The notes below the pieces were generated by a model. It saw nothing but the letters and a program-made list of their open reading frames with translations. It was not told where the DNA came from and made no database searches. 14,132 nt of DNA. Source: an uncultured Veillonella sp. (GTDB lineage Bacteria > Bacillota > Negativicutes > Veillonellales > Veillonellaceae). This document shows, piece after piece, positions 7,241-14,091 of the stretch (positions are counted from its first letter, which is position 1; each line of letters opens with the position of its first letter). The stretch is taken from NCBI RefSeq assembly GCF_900545205.1, contig NZ_UQYC01000054.1, positions 1 to 14,132 on the forward strand, given 5' to 3'. The position numbers and the translations under genes were made by a program.

Positions 7241-7307
7241 ACAATTAGTTAAAGGTATTAAATACCGACTCAAAAGAGTCCGAGTTTATCCACAAAGGAG
7301 AATTATT

Positions 7308-8513
7308 ATGGACGTACGTGAATTAGCTGTACAAAAAAAACGTGAATTAAAAGGTTTCCTTACTGTAGGAACTAAATATGAATTAAAAGACGCTCATGAC
7401 TTATCTGTAGCTTACACACCAGGTGTAGCAGAACCATGCTTGCGTATTAAAGATAATGAAGCAGAATCCTTCGAATTAACTTGCCGTTCCAACATGGTTG
7501 CCGTTGTATCCGACGGTACTCGTGTACTTGGTCTTGGTGATATCGGCGCTGCAGCAGCATTGCCTGTAATGGAAGGTAAATCCTTATTGTTCAAAAAATT
7601 CGGCGATGTAGACTGCATTCCATTGGTTGTAGATACAAAAGATGCTGATACTTTGATCAACACTGTAAAATTATTGCAAAAGAACTTTGCTGGCATTAAC
7701 TTGGAAGATATTTCTTCTCCTAAATGCTATGAAATCGAAAACCGTTTGAAAGAAGAATTGGAAATCCCTGTATTTCATGACGACCAACACGGTACAGCTA
7801 TCGCTTGCTTAGCTGGTGTTAAAGGTGCTCTTCGCCTAGTTAAAAAAGACTTAGCAACAGCTAAAATCGTTGTAAACGGTGCAGGTGCTGCTGGTGCAAA
7901 CATCGCTCGTTTGTTATACCTTGCAGGCGCTCGCGATATTACATTGCTAGTATCCTCTGGCGTATTGCACAAAGACTACAAACGTCTTGATTCCTTGCAA
8001 TCCGAATTGATCGACTTGCTTAAACTTGAAGAAAAACATGGCAACTTGGCTGAAAACGCTAAAGGCGCTGACATTCTTCTTGGCGTATCTGCAGCAGGCG
8101 TATTCACAAAAGAAATTTTGGAAAACTTGGCTGACGATGCAATCGTATTCGCAATGGCTAACCCTAACCCAGAAGCAACATATGCTGATATGAAAGCAGC
8201 TGGTGTTCGTATCGCTGGTACTGGTCGTTCCGATGCTCCTAACCAAATCAACAACGTAGCTGTATTCCCTGGTATCTTCCGTGGTGCTATCGATGTTCGC
8301 GCATCCAAAATCACTGATGAAATGAAATTGGCTGCTGCTGAAGCATTGGCTCATTTGATTCCAGACAGCGAATTGAACGAAGAAAACATTATGCCATCCG
8401 TATTCGATCCTCGTGTAGCTCCAGCTGTTGCAAAAGCAGTTGCTGAAGTTGCTGTAAAACAAGGTATCGCTAAGAACCCTAAAGTAGTTGAAGACGGTAG
8501 CTACGAAGGTTAA
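7308..8513 (+). CDS. Malic enzyme (malate to pyruvate + CO2), short bacterial NAD(P) type
   Basis: A 401-residue oxidative decarboxylase of the short bacterial malic enzyme family (about 390-410 residues). Visible are SVAYTPGVAEPC (33-44, catalytic Tyr36), MEGKSLLFKKFG (88-99, catalytic Lys91), NLEDISSPKC (131-140), FHDDQHGTAI (157-165, metal-binding acidic residues), the dinucleotide-binding GAGAAG (191-196), MANPNPE (283-289) and PNQINNVAVFPG (311-322). In an organic-acid fermenter it links C4 acids to pyruvate. Cofactor preference cannot be read with confidence. A longer in-frame ORF begins at 7212, but that codon overlaps the -35 box; the true start is ATG 7308 with AAAGGAG at 7294-7300. 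Codon use is strongly biased (all Arg CGT/CGC), fitting high expression. It is a single-gene unit between its own promoter and terminator. Confidence 0.95.
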   Translation: MDVRELAVQKKRELKGFLTVGTKYELKDAHDLSVAYTPGVAEPCLRIKDNEAESFELTCRSNMVAVVSDGTRVLGLGDIGAAAALPVMEGKSLLFKKFGDVDCIPLVVDTKDADTLINTVKLLQKNFAGINLEDISSPKCYEIENRLKEELEIPVFHDDQHGTAIACLAGVKGALRLVKKDLATAKIVVNGAGAAGANIARLLYLAGARDITLLVSSGVLHKDYKRLDSLQSELIDLLKLEEKHGNLAENAKGADILLGVSAAGVFTKEILENLADDAIVFAMANPNPEATYADMKAAGVRIAGTGRSDAPNQINNVAVFPGIFRGAIDVRASKITDEMKLAAAEALAHLIPDSELNEENIMPSVFDPRVAPAVAKAVAEVAVKQGIAKNPKVVEDGSYEG

Positions 8514-8590
8514 TTTTATAGCTAATCATTTGATTGCTTAATGGCTCAAAAGCTGTTTAAAACCTAAGTAAGATAATATAAACTATAATG

Positions 8591-8620
8591 ACATGCACCT
8601 CGAAAGGGGTGCATGTTTTT
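8591..8620 (+). terminator. Intrinsic terminator after the malic enzyme gene
   Basis: An 11-bp stem (8591-8601 with 8606-8616, one wobble) closed by a stable GAAA tetraloop (C-GAAA-G, 8602-8605), followed by five T ending at 8620. It lies 77 nt after the stop codon. Confidence 0.92.
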
Positions 8621-8668
8621 ATATGAACTAATAAAATTTAAAAAATTAATGAAGTTGTAAAAAAGTAC

Positions 8669-8697
8669 TTGTCACTAATTTGTATCAATGATATAAT
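8669..8697 (+). promoter_or_regulatory. Upstream promoter of the tRNA-Pro/Gly unit
   Basis: TTGTCA (8669-8674), a 17-nt spacer and TATAAT (8692-8697). Its transcript would start near 8704 and carry two small hairpins, TACTC-AACA-GAGTA (8717-8730) and ACTC-AGCAA-GAGT (8734-8746), before reading through the second promoter into tRNA-Pro. Confidence 0.75.
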
Positions 8698-8751
8698 AAT
8701 TTTCGTTGCAGAGCGATACTCAACAGAGTAAAAACTCAGCAAGAGTAGTGG

Positions 8752-8780
8752 TTGACATCAACTACCAGGTTTGCTATAAT
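8752..8780 (+). promoter_or_regulatory. Consensus promoter immediately before tRNA-Pro
   Basis: A perfect consensus TTGACA (8752-8757), 17-nt spacer, TATAAT (8775-8780) with an extended -10 TGC. Start near 8787, 11 nt before the tRNA. Both hexamers sit inside inverted repeats (about 8748-8765 around the -35; TTGCTA-TAAT-TAGCAA, 8771-8786, around the -10). Confidence 0.93.
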
Positions 8781-8797
8781 TAGCAAGTAATTAATGA

Positions 8798-8874
8798 CGG
8801 GGCATAGCGCAGTTTGGTAGCGCACCTGGCTTGGGACCAGGGGGTCGCAGGTTCGAATCCTGCTGCTCCGACCA
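8798..8874 (+). tRNA. tRNA-Pro (UGG)
   Basis: A full 77-nt cloverleaf with encoded CCA. The acceptor stem pairs 8798-8804 with 8864-8870 (one G-U); the discriminator is A8871 and CCA is 8872-8874. The anticodon loop CTTGGGA (8830-8836) between CCTGG and CCAGG gives anticodon TGG at 8832-8834. The T arm carries GGTTCGAATCC. A run of nine T (8875-8883) separates it from the next tRNA. Confidence 0.97.
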
Positions 8875-8883
8875 TTTTTTTTT

Positions 8884-8957
8884 GCGGGTGTAGCTCAATG
8901 GTAGAGCCCCAGCCTTCCAAGCTGGTCGCGAGGGTTCGATTCCCTTCACCCGCTCCA
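8884..8957 (+). tRNA. tRNA-Gly (UCC)
   Basis: A 74-nt cloverleaf with encoded CCA. The acceptor stem GCGGGTG (8884-8890) pairs perfectly with CACCCGC (8947-8953); discriminator T8954, CCA 8955-8957. The anticodon loop CTTCCAA (8914-8920) between CCAGC and GCTGG gives TCC at 8916-8918. Nine T (8958-8966), GCC and six T (8970-8975) follow, which may end transcription of the Pro-Gly unit. Confidence 0.97.
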
Positions 8958-8991
8958 TTTTTTTTTGCCTTTTTTAGGGTAAAACGTAATA

Positions 8992-9020
8992 TTGACGATA
9001 TATAGTACATAATTTATACT
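8992..9020 (+). promoter_or_regulatory. Separate promoter for tRNA-Arg
   Basis: TTGACG (8992-8997), a 17-nt spacer and TATACT (9015-9020). Start near 9027, about 28 nt before tRNA-Arg. Its position after T-rich runs that could end the Pro-Gly transcript supports independent transcription of tRNA-Arg. Confidence 0.7.
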
Positions 9021-9054
9021 ATAATAGATAATTATATATATAGGTAATCCACAT

Positions 9055-9131
<77 letters not shown>

Positions 9132-9138
9132 AAGAAAT

Positions 9139-9173
9139 AAGCGGATAGCTCGTAATGAGCTATCCGCTTTTTT
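9139..9173 (+). terminator. Intrinsic terminator closing the tRNA cluster
   Basis: A perfect 13-bp stem (9139-9151 with 9157-9169) with a 5-nt GTAAT loop and a T run to 9173. It starts 8 nt after the CCA of tRNA-Arg. Confidence 0.95.
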
Positions 9174-9191
9174 GTATACAATACCGCACAA

Positions 9192-9220
9192 AAGACAGTA
9201 AATTTTATATATGATATAAT
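9192..9220 (+). promoter_or_regulatory. Promoter of the tandem nuclease-like genes
   Basis: AAGACA (9192-9197), a 17-nt spacer and TATAAT (9215-9220) with an extended -10 TGA. Start near 9227, about 47 nt before the first gene. Because a strong terminator lies directly upstream, this is the likely sole promoter of the pair. Confidence 0.7.
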
Positions 9221-9273
9221 ATTAAAAATGAATAAAAGATGAAGGGTTTGTGGTGCTGTAAAAGGTGATCTTT

Positions 9274-10470
9274 ATGAAGGATATAGAGAGTATTTTTAAT
9301 TCAATAAAACTTAAAGAGCGTAAACAAGATGAGAAGTGTTATTTTGATCCTATTAGATATTTTTTGGTTCAGAAAACACCGGAAGAAGAGGTTCGGCAAA
9401 AAACAATTATATTTTTGCAAAAGAAACTAGGAGTACCTATTGAACGAATTCGTGTAGAGGAACCTATGTGTCATGTGAAGAGAGGCTTAAGAGGAAGAGC
9501 TGATATCGTAGTTTATCGTGATGATGAACAAGAAGAAGTTTTGTTGGTAATAGAATGTAAAGCTCCTCATATTGATGTTGAATGTAATATGGTATTAGAA
9601 CAAGCAATAAGATATCGGGATGTATTAAATGCTGAATATATCATGCTTATCAATGGTATCGATGCTGTGGTTTATCAATTTAAGAATGGTAGATATAAAG
9701 AAGTCGATAAAATTCCTACTTATCAAGAGCTTATAAAATCTAAAGTGAAGTTTATTAAGGCAAATAAAGATAAACCATATACGTTTGCGGATATAAAATC
9801 CAAAAGGTTACAAAATAATTTTTTGAATATGGGTTATATCGGAGAGGATAGTCCTAAAGAACACTATGAATTCTACCTTAATCTTTTGAATCTACTATTA
9901 TTGAAGAAGATTTCATCTTCAAATATTTTAAATAAGATAGGTGTAATAGAAGATTGTTTTAGAGGATTTACTTTTTTTGGAAACCGTGGTGGTGGAACGT
10001 ATCAAAATTGGACACGTTTGTTTATCGCTCAGGACTATGAAGGTAAAGATCAAGTTTTGGGCATCAGTATATGCGCTACAGCACATACAGAAAATGATCC
10101 TCATTGGGGGACTAGCATAGGTAGGACTCAATTGAATATATCTATAACAAATAAAGAAACTAGACATCATTCGTTGCAACTGAATTTGGATAAATTTTGT
10201 GAGTTTGATTTCGATACTAATATAATTGAAATTACACACAATGGTGCTATAACAAGAGGTCGAGATGGAGCATTACCTAGAAAAGAATTGCTTGCTTATG
10301 TTCACAAAAGAGCTCCTGAATTAGTCAAAGAGGATAGAATATACTTAGGTCACCTTGATAGCTCTCGTTTATTAGAGTGGCGCAATCCTAATGTACAATC
10401 CTTCATAAGAAATTTGTTACGCTATGCTGTGCTTCGTGATGGATTTAGAGCAGAATATAAAAGAAAGTGA
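9274..10470 (+). CDS. HsdR-N-type PD-(D/E)xK nuclease domain protein, copy 1, with unrecognised C-terminal domain
   Basis: A 398-residue soluble protein. Residues about 36-135 match the stand-alone form of the type I restriction HsdR N-terminal domain: VRQKTI (40-45), VEE (61-63), RGRADIVVYRDD (73-84, with D77), LLVIECKAP (90-98, with E94 and K96) and EQAIRY (109-114, Q110 and Y114), the classic D...ExK...QxxxY nuclease core. Residues about 221-398 form a domain I do not recognise, with GVIEDC, HTENDPHWG (271-279), TQLNIS, NKETRHHSLQLNLD (293-306), THNG (321-324) and an Arg-rich end. No helicase, methylase or membrane segment. ATG 9274 is preferred to GTG 9265: AAAGGTG (9261-9267) precedes it and the paralogue aligns from MK. 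Arg codons are mostly AGA/AGG, unlike the neighbours. Role probably in defence, inferred. Confidence 0.8.
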   Translation: MKDIESIFNSIKLKERKQDEKCYFDPIRYFLVQKTPEEEVRQKTIIFLQKKLGVPIERIRVEEPMCHVKRGLRGRADIVVYRDDEQEEVLLVIECKAPHIDVECNMVLEQAIRYRDVLNAEYIMLINGIDAVVYQFKNGRYKEVDKIPTYQELIKSKVKFIKANKDKPYTFADIKSKRLQNNFLNMGYIGEDSPKEHYEFYLNLLNLLLLKKISSSNILNKIGVIEDCFRGFTFFGNRGGGTYQNWTRLFIAQDYEGKDQVLGISICATAHTENDPHWGTSIGRTQLNISITNKETRHHSLQLNLDKFCEFDFDTNIIEITHNGAITRGRDGALPRKELLAYVHKRAPELVKEDRIYLGHLDSSRLLEWRNPNVQSFIRNLLRYAVLRDGFRAEYKRK

Positions 10471-10527
10471 TTTCTATAAATCTATAATTATTAAGACTGA
10501 ATAAATAATTTAAGAGGGATAATACCA

Positions 10528-11727
10528 ATGAAGTATATAGAAGAGATTTTTGACAATATAGAACTTGAAAAATTTGAACGGGATGGCGACTGCATATATG
10601 ATTCGATACGTTGTTTTTTATTGGCTGCTACACCAGAGGAGTGTGTTCGCCAAAAAACAATTGTATATTTGCAAAAGGAATTGGGGATACCTATTAATCG
10701 TATTTTTGTTGAAGAGTCAATGGCGCATACTAAAAAAGGCGCACGTGGGAGGGCGGATATTGTTGTCTATCGTGACGATGAGTGTACAGATGTACTGATG
10801 ATTATAGAGTGTAAGGCACCTCGTATTAACGTACTTGGTGATGAGGTGTTTAAGCAGGCTTCAGGTTATAGAGAAATACTTAATGCTGATTATATTATGC
10901 TGGTTAATGGTATAGAGGCCATTATATATTATTATAATGATGGGGCATATCATGAAGTTAAGGATGTTCCTTTATTAGAGGAGCTTTTAAAGAACGAAAT
11001 TTCTTTTGTCGATCCAGAACCCTTTGAGCCATATAAATATGAAGAACTTATGTCCGATGAGTATCAAGAGGCATTTGCAGAGCATGGGGATATTAGTGAA
11101 TATACTCCTAAATATATCAGAGGGGTTGCTTTAAACCTAATGAATCTGATTTTGCATAAGGAAATTAAAAAGCAGGATGTATTAAAAAATATAGGTGTAA
11201 TAGAGGATTGCTGTGTAAGTATGCCACAATTTGGTAATAGTGGTGGAGGTAATTATCAGGTTTGGTCTCGCTTATTTATTGCAAAAGACCATATGAATAA
11301 AGATGAAGTGCTAGGTATTAGTATTTGTGGAACTATACATACTGAAAATGATCCACACTGGGGAAATAGAACAGGCTCTACTCAACTTAATATATCTATA
11401 GCGAATAAAGAATCGAGACATCATTCCCTTCAATTAAACTTAGATAGGTGCTGTCGATATAATCCGCTTACTAATATAGTAGATATTACACATAACGGTT
11501 CTTTAACAAGCGGTAAAGGTGGAGCAGCGAAAAGAGCTGATGTTATTGCATATATTAAGGACCGTGCACCTGAACTTGTTCATGGTGATGAAATATATCT
11601 TGGCCGTTTAAATAACTCTCGTTTGTTAGAGTGGAAAGATCCTAATGTACAATCCTTTATAAGAAATTTATTACGCTACGCTGTACTTCGTGATGGGTTT
11701 AGAGCAGAATATAAAAAGTCAAAGTAA
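10528..11727 (+). CDS. HsdR-N-type PD-(D/E)xK nuclease domain protein, copy 2, with unrecognised C-terminal domain
   Basis: A 399-residue paralogue of the preceding gene. The two align without a single gap; I count 230 identical residues in 398 (about 58%). The nuclease core is intact at identical positions: D77 in RGRADIVVYRDD, E94 and K96 in IIECKAP, Q110 and Y114 in KQASGY. Similarity drops to about 30% over residues 131-200 (a probable linker) and rises to about 70% over 221-310. The shared C-terminal motifs are GVIEDC, HTENDPHWG, TQLNIS, RHHSLQLNLD and THNG. The last 25 codons before the tail are 93% identical in DNA to copy 1. It lies 57 nt after copy 1; AAGAGGG at 10512-10518 serves the start, and only a weak -10 (TATAAT, 10483-10488) is seen, so cotranscription is likely. 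Role unknown. Confidence 0.8.
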   Translation: MKYIEEIFDNIELEKFERDGDCIYDSIRCFLLAATPEECVRQKTIVYLQKELGIPINRIFVEESMAHTKKGARGRADIVVYRDDECTDVLMIIECKAPRINVLGDEVFKQASGYREILNADYIMLVNGIEAIIYYYNDGAYHEVKDVPLLEELLKNEISFVDPEPFEPYKYEELMSDEYQEAFAEHGDISEYTPKYIRGVALNLMNLILHKEIKKQDVLKNIGVIEDCCVSMPQFGNSGGGNYQVWSRLFIAKDHMNKDEVLGISICGTIHTENDPHWGNRTGSTQLNISIANKESRHHSLQLNLDRCCRYNPLTNIVDITHNGSLTSGKGGAAKRADVIAYIKDRAPELVHGDEIYLGRLNNSRLLEWKDPNVQSFIRNLLRYAVLRDGFRAEYKKSK

Positions 11728-11737
11728 TATTACTAAT

Positions 11738-11770
11738 AAAAGACCATTCATCGAATGGTCTTTTGTTTTT
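11738..11770 (+). terminator. Intrinsic terminator after the tandem nuclease-like genes
   Basis: A perfect 12-bp stem, 11738-11749 with 11753-11764 (GACCATTC core), with a 3-nt ATC loop, then TTTT-G-TTTTT to 11770. The A-rich left arm makes it potentially bidirectional, but nothing on the minus strand needs it. A 12-bp palindrome AGTAATATTACT (11723-11734) overlaps the preceding stop codon. Confidence 0.92.
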
Positions 11771-11853
11771 TATATAAAAAACTCAAAAGTTCAAAATAAT
11801 TTACCTACTATAAACCCACTATTTATCTGTATTTTTGACATATAAATCTAATT

Positions 11854-11914
11854 AGTCAAAATAAAAGTCAAAAAAAGTCAAAAATTTTATCTTTGACCTA
11901 TTGACTTTTTGACT
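11854..11914. promoter_or_regulatory. Cluster of AGTCAAA heptads: CtsR-like operator upstream of clpL
   Basis: Three AGTCAAA heptads face forward (11854-11860, 11866-11872, 11876-11882) and three face backward (TTTGACC 11892-11898, the imperfect ATTGACT 11900-11906, TTTGACT 11908-11914). The second and third form AGTCAAA-AAA-AGTCAAA, an exact match to the CtsR consensus (A/G)GTCAAA-NAN-(A/G)GTCAAA. Single outliers lie at 11834-11840 (TTTGACA) and 11987-11993. The cluster covers the predicted -35, as expected for a repressor of heat-shock genes. The rest of the 302-nt gap before clpL is AT-rich with no gene that I can see. Confidence 0.65.
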
Positions 11915-11929
11915 TAATCAGATTATTAT
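11901..11929 (+). promoter_or_regulatory. Promoter of clpL
   Basis: TTGACT (11901-11906), a 17-nt spacer and TATTAT (11924-11929); an overlapping perfect TATAAT at 11927-11932 would give a 20-nt spacer instead. The -35 is itself part of a heptad of the CtsR-like cluster. The leader to the start codon is about 95 nt and contains GACTT-AAA-AAGTC (11978-11990). Confidence 0.6.
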
Positions 11930-12029
11930 AATGTCATAAGGTTGAAGAAACCTAGAAATAAAGCAAGAAATTAAACAGACTTAAAAAGTCAAATAGATAT
12001 ACTTGTAGTAAAAAAGTGAGGTAATTTAT

Positions 12030-14084
12030 ATGAACAACAATTTCAATAACTTTGGTAGCGACTTCGGTAGCATGAATGATTTATTCAATCAATTGATGGG
12101 TAACATGGGTGGTTATTCCACAGAAAATCGTCGTTATAAAATTAATGGTCGTGAAGTGACTCCGGAAGAGTTTGCTTTCTATCGTCAAACTGGTCGTTTA
12201 CCTTCTAATGAAGAAATGCAAGCTGCTCAAGCTGCACAACAAGGTAAAATGAAACAAGATGGTATCCTTGCCAAGTTAGGTACAAACTTAACTCAACAAG
12301 CTCGTGATGGCAAACTCGATCCTGTTATTGGTCGTAATAAAGAAATCCAAGAAACAGCAGAAATCTTAGCACGTCGTACTAAAAACAATCCTGTACTCGT
12401 AGGTGATGCTGGTGTTGGTAAAACAGCTGTAGTAGAAGGCTTGGCACAAGCAATCGTTAATGGCGATGTTCCTGCAGCTATTAAAAATAAAGAAATCATT
12501 TCCATCGATATTTCCGGTTTGGAAGCTGGTACTCAATACCGTGGTTCCTTCGAAGAAAATATCCAAAACCTTATCAAAGAGGTTAAGGCTGCTGGTAACA
12601 TTATCTTGTTCTTCGACGAAATCCACCAAATCTTGGGTGCTGGTTCCACAGGTGATGGTCAAGGTTCTAAAGGCTTAGCAGATATCTTGAAACCTGCTTT
12701 GTCCCGTGGTGAAATGACTGTTATCGGTGCTACAACACAAGATGAATACCGTAACACAATCATGAAAAACGCAGCTCTTGCTCGTCGTTTCAATGAAGTT
12801 AAGGTAAATGCACCATCTCCAGAAGATACTTTCAAAATTTTACAAGGCATTCGTCCATTGTATGAAGCGCATCATAATATCGAATTGCCAGATGCTGTGT
12901 TGAAAGCAGCTGTAGATTATTCCGTACAATACATTCCTCAACGTAGCTTACCAGATAAAGCTATCGACTTGATCGATGTAACAGCAGCTCACTTGGCTTC
13001 CCAACATCCTGTAACTGATATTAAAACATTAGAAGCAGATATTGCAGAGGCTAAAGCAAAACAAGAAGAGTTTGCTCAAAAAGAAGATTATGAATCCGCT
13101 ATTAATGAAAAGATGCGTATTCAAAAATTGCAAGAAGAAATCGATAATCACACTGAAAATCAAAAGGTAGTGGCTAAGGTTAATGATGTAGCGGAAGCCG
13201 TTGAAAGAATGACTGGTATCCCTGTATCTCAAATGGGTGCATCCGATATTGAACGCTTGAAAGACATGAAATCTCGTTTACAAGCTCATGTAATCGGTCA
13301 AGATAAAGCAGTAGAAGCTGTATCTAAAGCAATCCGTCGTAACCGTGCAGGCTTTGACGAAGGTAACCGTCCAATCGGTAGCTTCTTATTCGTAGGTCCT
13401 ACTGGTGTTGGTAAAACAGAATTGGCTAAACAATTAGCACTTGATATGTTCGGTAACAAAGATGCTATCATCCGCTTGGATATGTCCGAATACAGTGATC
13501 GCACAGCAGTTTCCAAATTGATTGGTGCTACAGCTGGTTATGTTGGTTACGAAGATAACTCCAACACATTGACTGAACGCGTTCGTCGTAATCCTTACTC
13601 CATCGTATTGTTCGACGAAATCGAAAAAGCAGATCCTCAAGTTATTACATTGCTTCTTCAAGTATTGGATGATGGTCGCTTAACAGATGGTCAAGGTAAC
13701 ACTGTAAACTTCAAAAATACTGTTATCATTGCTACATCTAACGCAGGCTTTGGCTATGGTCAAGATAATGACGATGAAAACAAAGTTGATGTAATGGAAC
13801 GTATCGCTCCATTCTTCCGTCCAGAATTCTTAAACCGTTTCAATGCAGTTATCGAATTCAATCAATTGAAAAAAGAAGATTTGAAACAAATCGTAGATTT
13901 AATGCTTGATCAAGTAAATAAAACTTTAGCTAAAAAAGAAATTACTCTTGATGTAACTGAAGCAGCTAAAGAATTGTTGATGGAACAAGGTTACGATAAA
14001 ACTATGGGCGCTCGTCCATTACGTCGTGTTATCGAATCTGAAATCCGCGATAATGTAACTGACTTCTACTTGGATCACTTCTAA
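12030..14084 (+). CDS. clpL: ClpL, Hsp100/Clp AAA+ disaggregase
   Basis: A 684-residue chaperone with two AAA+ domains and no Clp-N domain, matching ClpL of Lactobacillales. The N terminus is Asn/Phe/Met rich (NNNFNNFGSDFGS), followed by RRYKINGREVTPEEFAFYR (34-52), a ClpL signature. Domain 1 has Walker A GDAGVGKT (125-132) and Walker B IILFFDEIH (191-199). A short charged coiled-coil/UVR-like middle region spans about 335-375. Domain 2 has Walker A GPTGVGKT (456-463), Walker B SIVLFDEIEK (524-533), FRPEFLNRF (597-605) and sensor-2 GARPLRR (660-666). I see no ClpP-binding [LIV]-G-[FL] loop, so it should refold rather than degrade substrates. It ends at DFYLDHF, some 15-20 residues sooner than ClpL proteins I recall. 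GTGAGG at 12016-12021 supports the start. Likely heat or stress induced. Confidence 0.95.
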   Translation: MNNNFNNFGSDFGSMNDLFNQLMGNMGGYSTENRRYKINGREVTPEEFAFYRQTGRLPSNEEMQAAQAAQQGKMKQDGILAKLGTNLTQQARDGKLDPVIGRNKEIQETAEILARRTKNNPVLVGDAGVGKTAVVEGLAQAIVNGDVPAAIKNKEIISIDISGLEAGTQYRGSFEENIQNLIKEVKAAGNIILFFDEIHQILGAGSTGDGQGSKGLADILKPALSRGEMTVIGATTQDEYRNTIMKNAALARRFNEVKVNAPSPEDTFKILQGIRPLYEAHHNIELPDAVLKAAVDYSVQYIPQRSLPDKAIDLIDVTAAHLASQHPVTDIKTLEADIAEAKAKQEEFAQKEDYESAINEKMRIQKLQEEIDNHTENQKVVAKVNDVAEAVERMTGIPVSQMGASDIERLKDMKSRLQAHVIGQDKAVEAVSKAIRRNRAGFDEGNRPIGSFLFVGPTGVGKTELAKQLALDMFGNKDAIIRLDMSEYSDRTAVSKLIGATAGYVGYEDNSNTLTERVRRNPYSIVLFDEIEKADPQVITLLLQVLDDGRLTDGQGNTVNFKNTVIIATSNAGFGYGQDNDDENKVDVMERIAPFFRPEFLNRFNAVIEFNQLKKEDLKQIVDLMLDQVNKTLAKKEITLDVTEAAKELLMEQGYDKTMGARPLRRVIESEIRDNVTDFYLDHF

Positions 14085-14091
14085 ACGTACT

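Noticed and set aside
7212..7307. In-frame N-terminal extension of the malic enzyme
   Set aside because: It overlaps the promoter, lacks a ribosome binding site and does not resemble the family; AAAGGAG before ATG 7308 fits.
8780..9010. Minus-strand ORF of 76 residues (and a + strand ORF at 8814-9005) across the tRNA genes
   Set aside because: Both are translations of tRNA-Pro and tRNA-Gly; peptides of the type GAAGFEPATPWSQARCATKLRYAPS are a known artefact of tRNA regions.
9265..9273. GTG start for copy 1 of the nuclease-like genes
   Set aside because: It lies inside the ribosome binding site that serves ATG 9274, and the paralogue aligns from the ATG.
9274..11727. A complete type I restriction-modification system
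   Set aside because: Only the HsdR N-terminal type domain is present; no helicase motifs, methylase or specificity subunit appear in the window.
11854..11993. CRISPR array or plasmid-type iterons
   Set aside because: The units are 7 nt with irregular spacing and no spacers, and the position over the clpL promoter fits an operator better; there is no replication gene.
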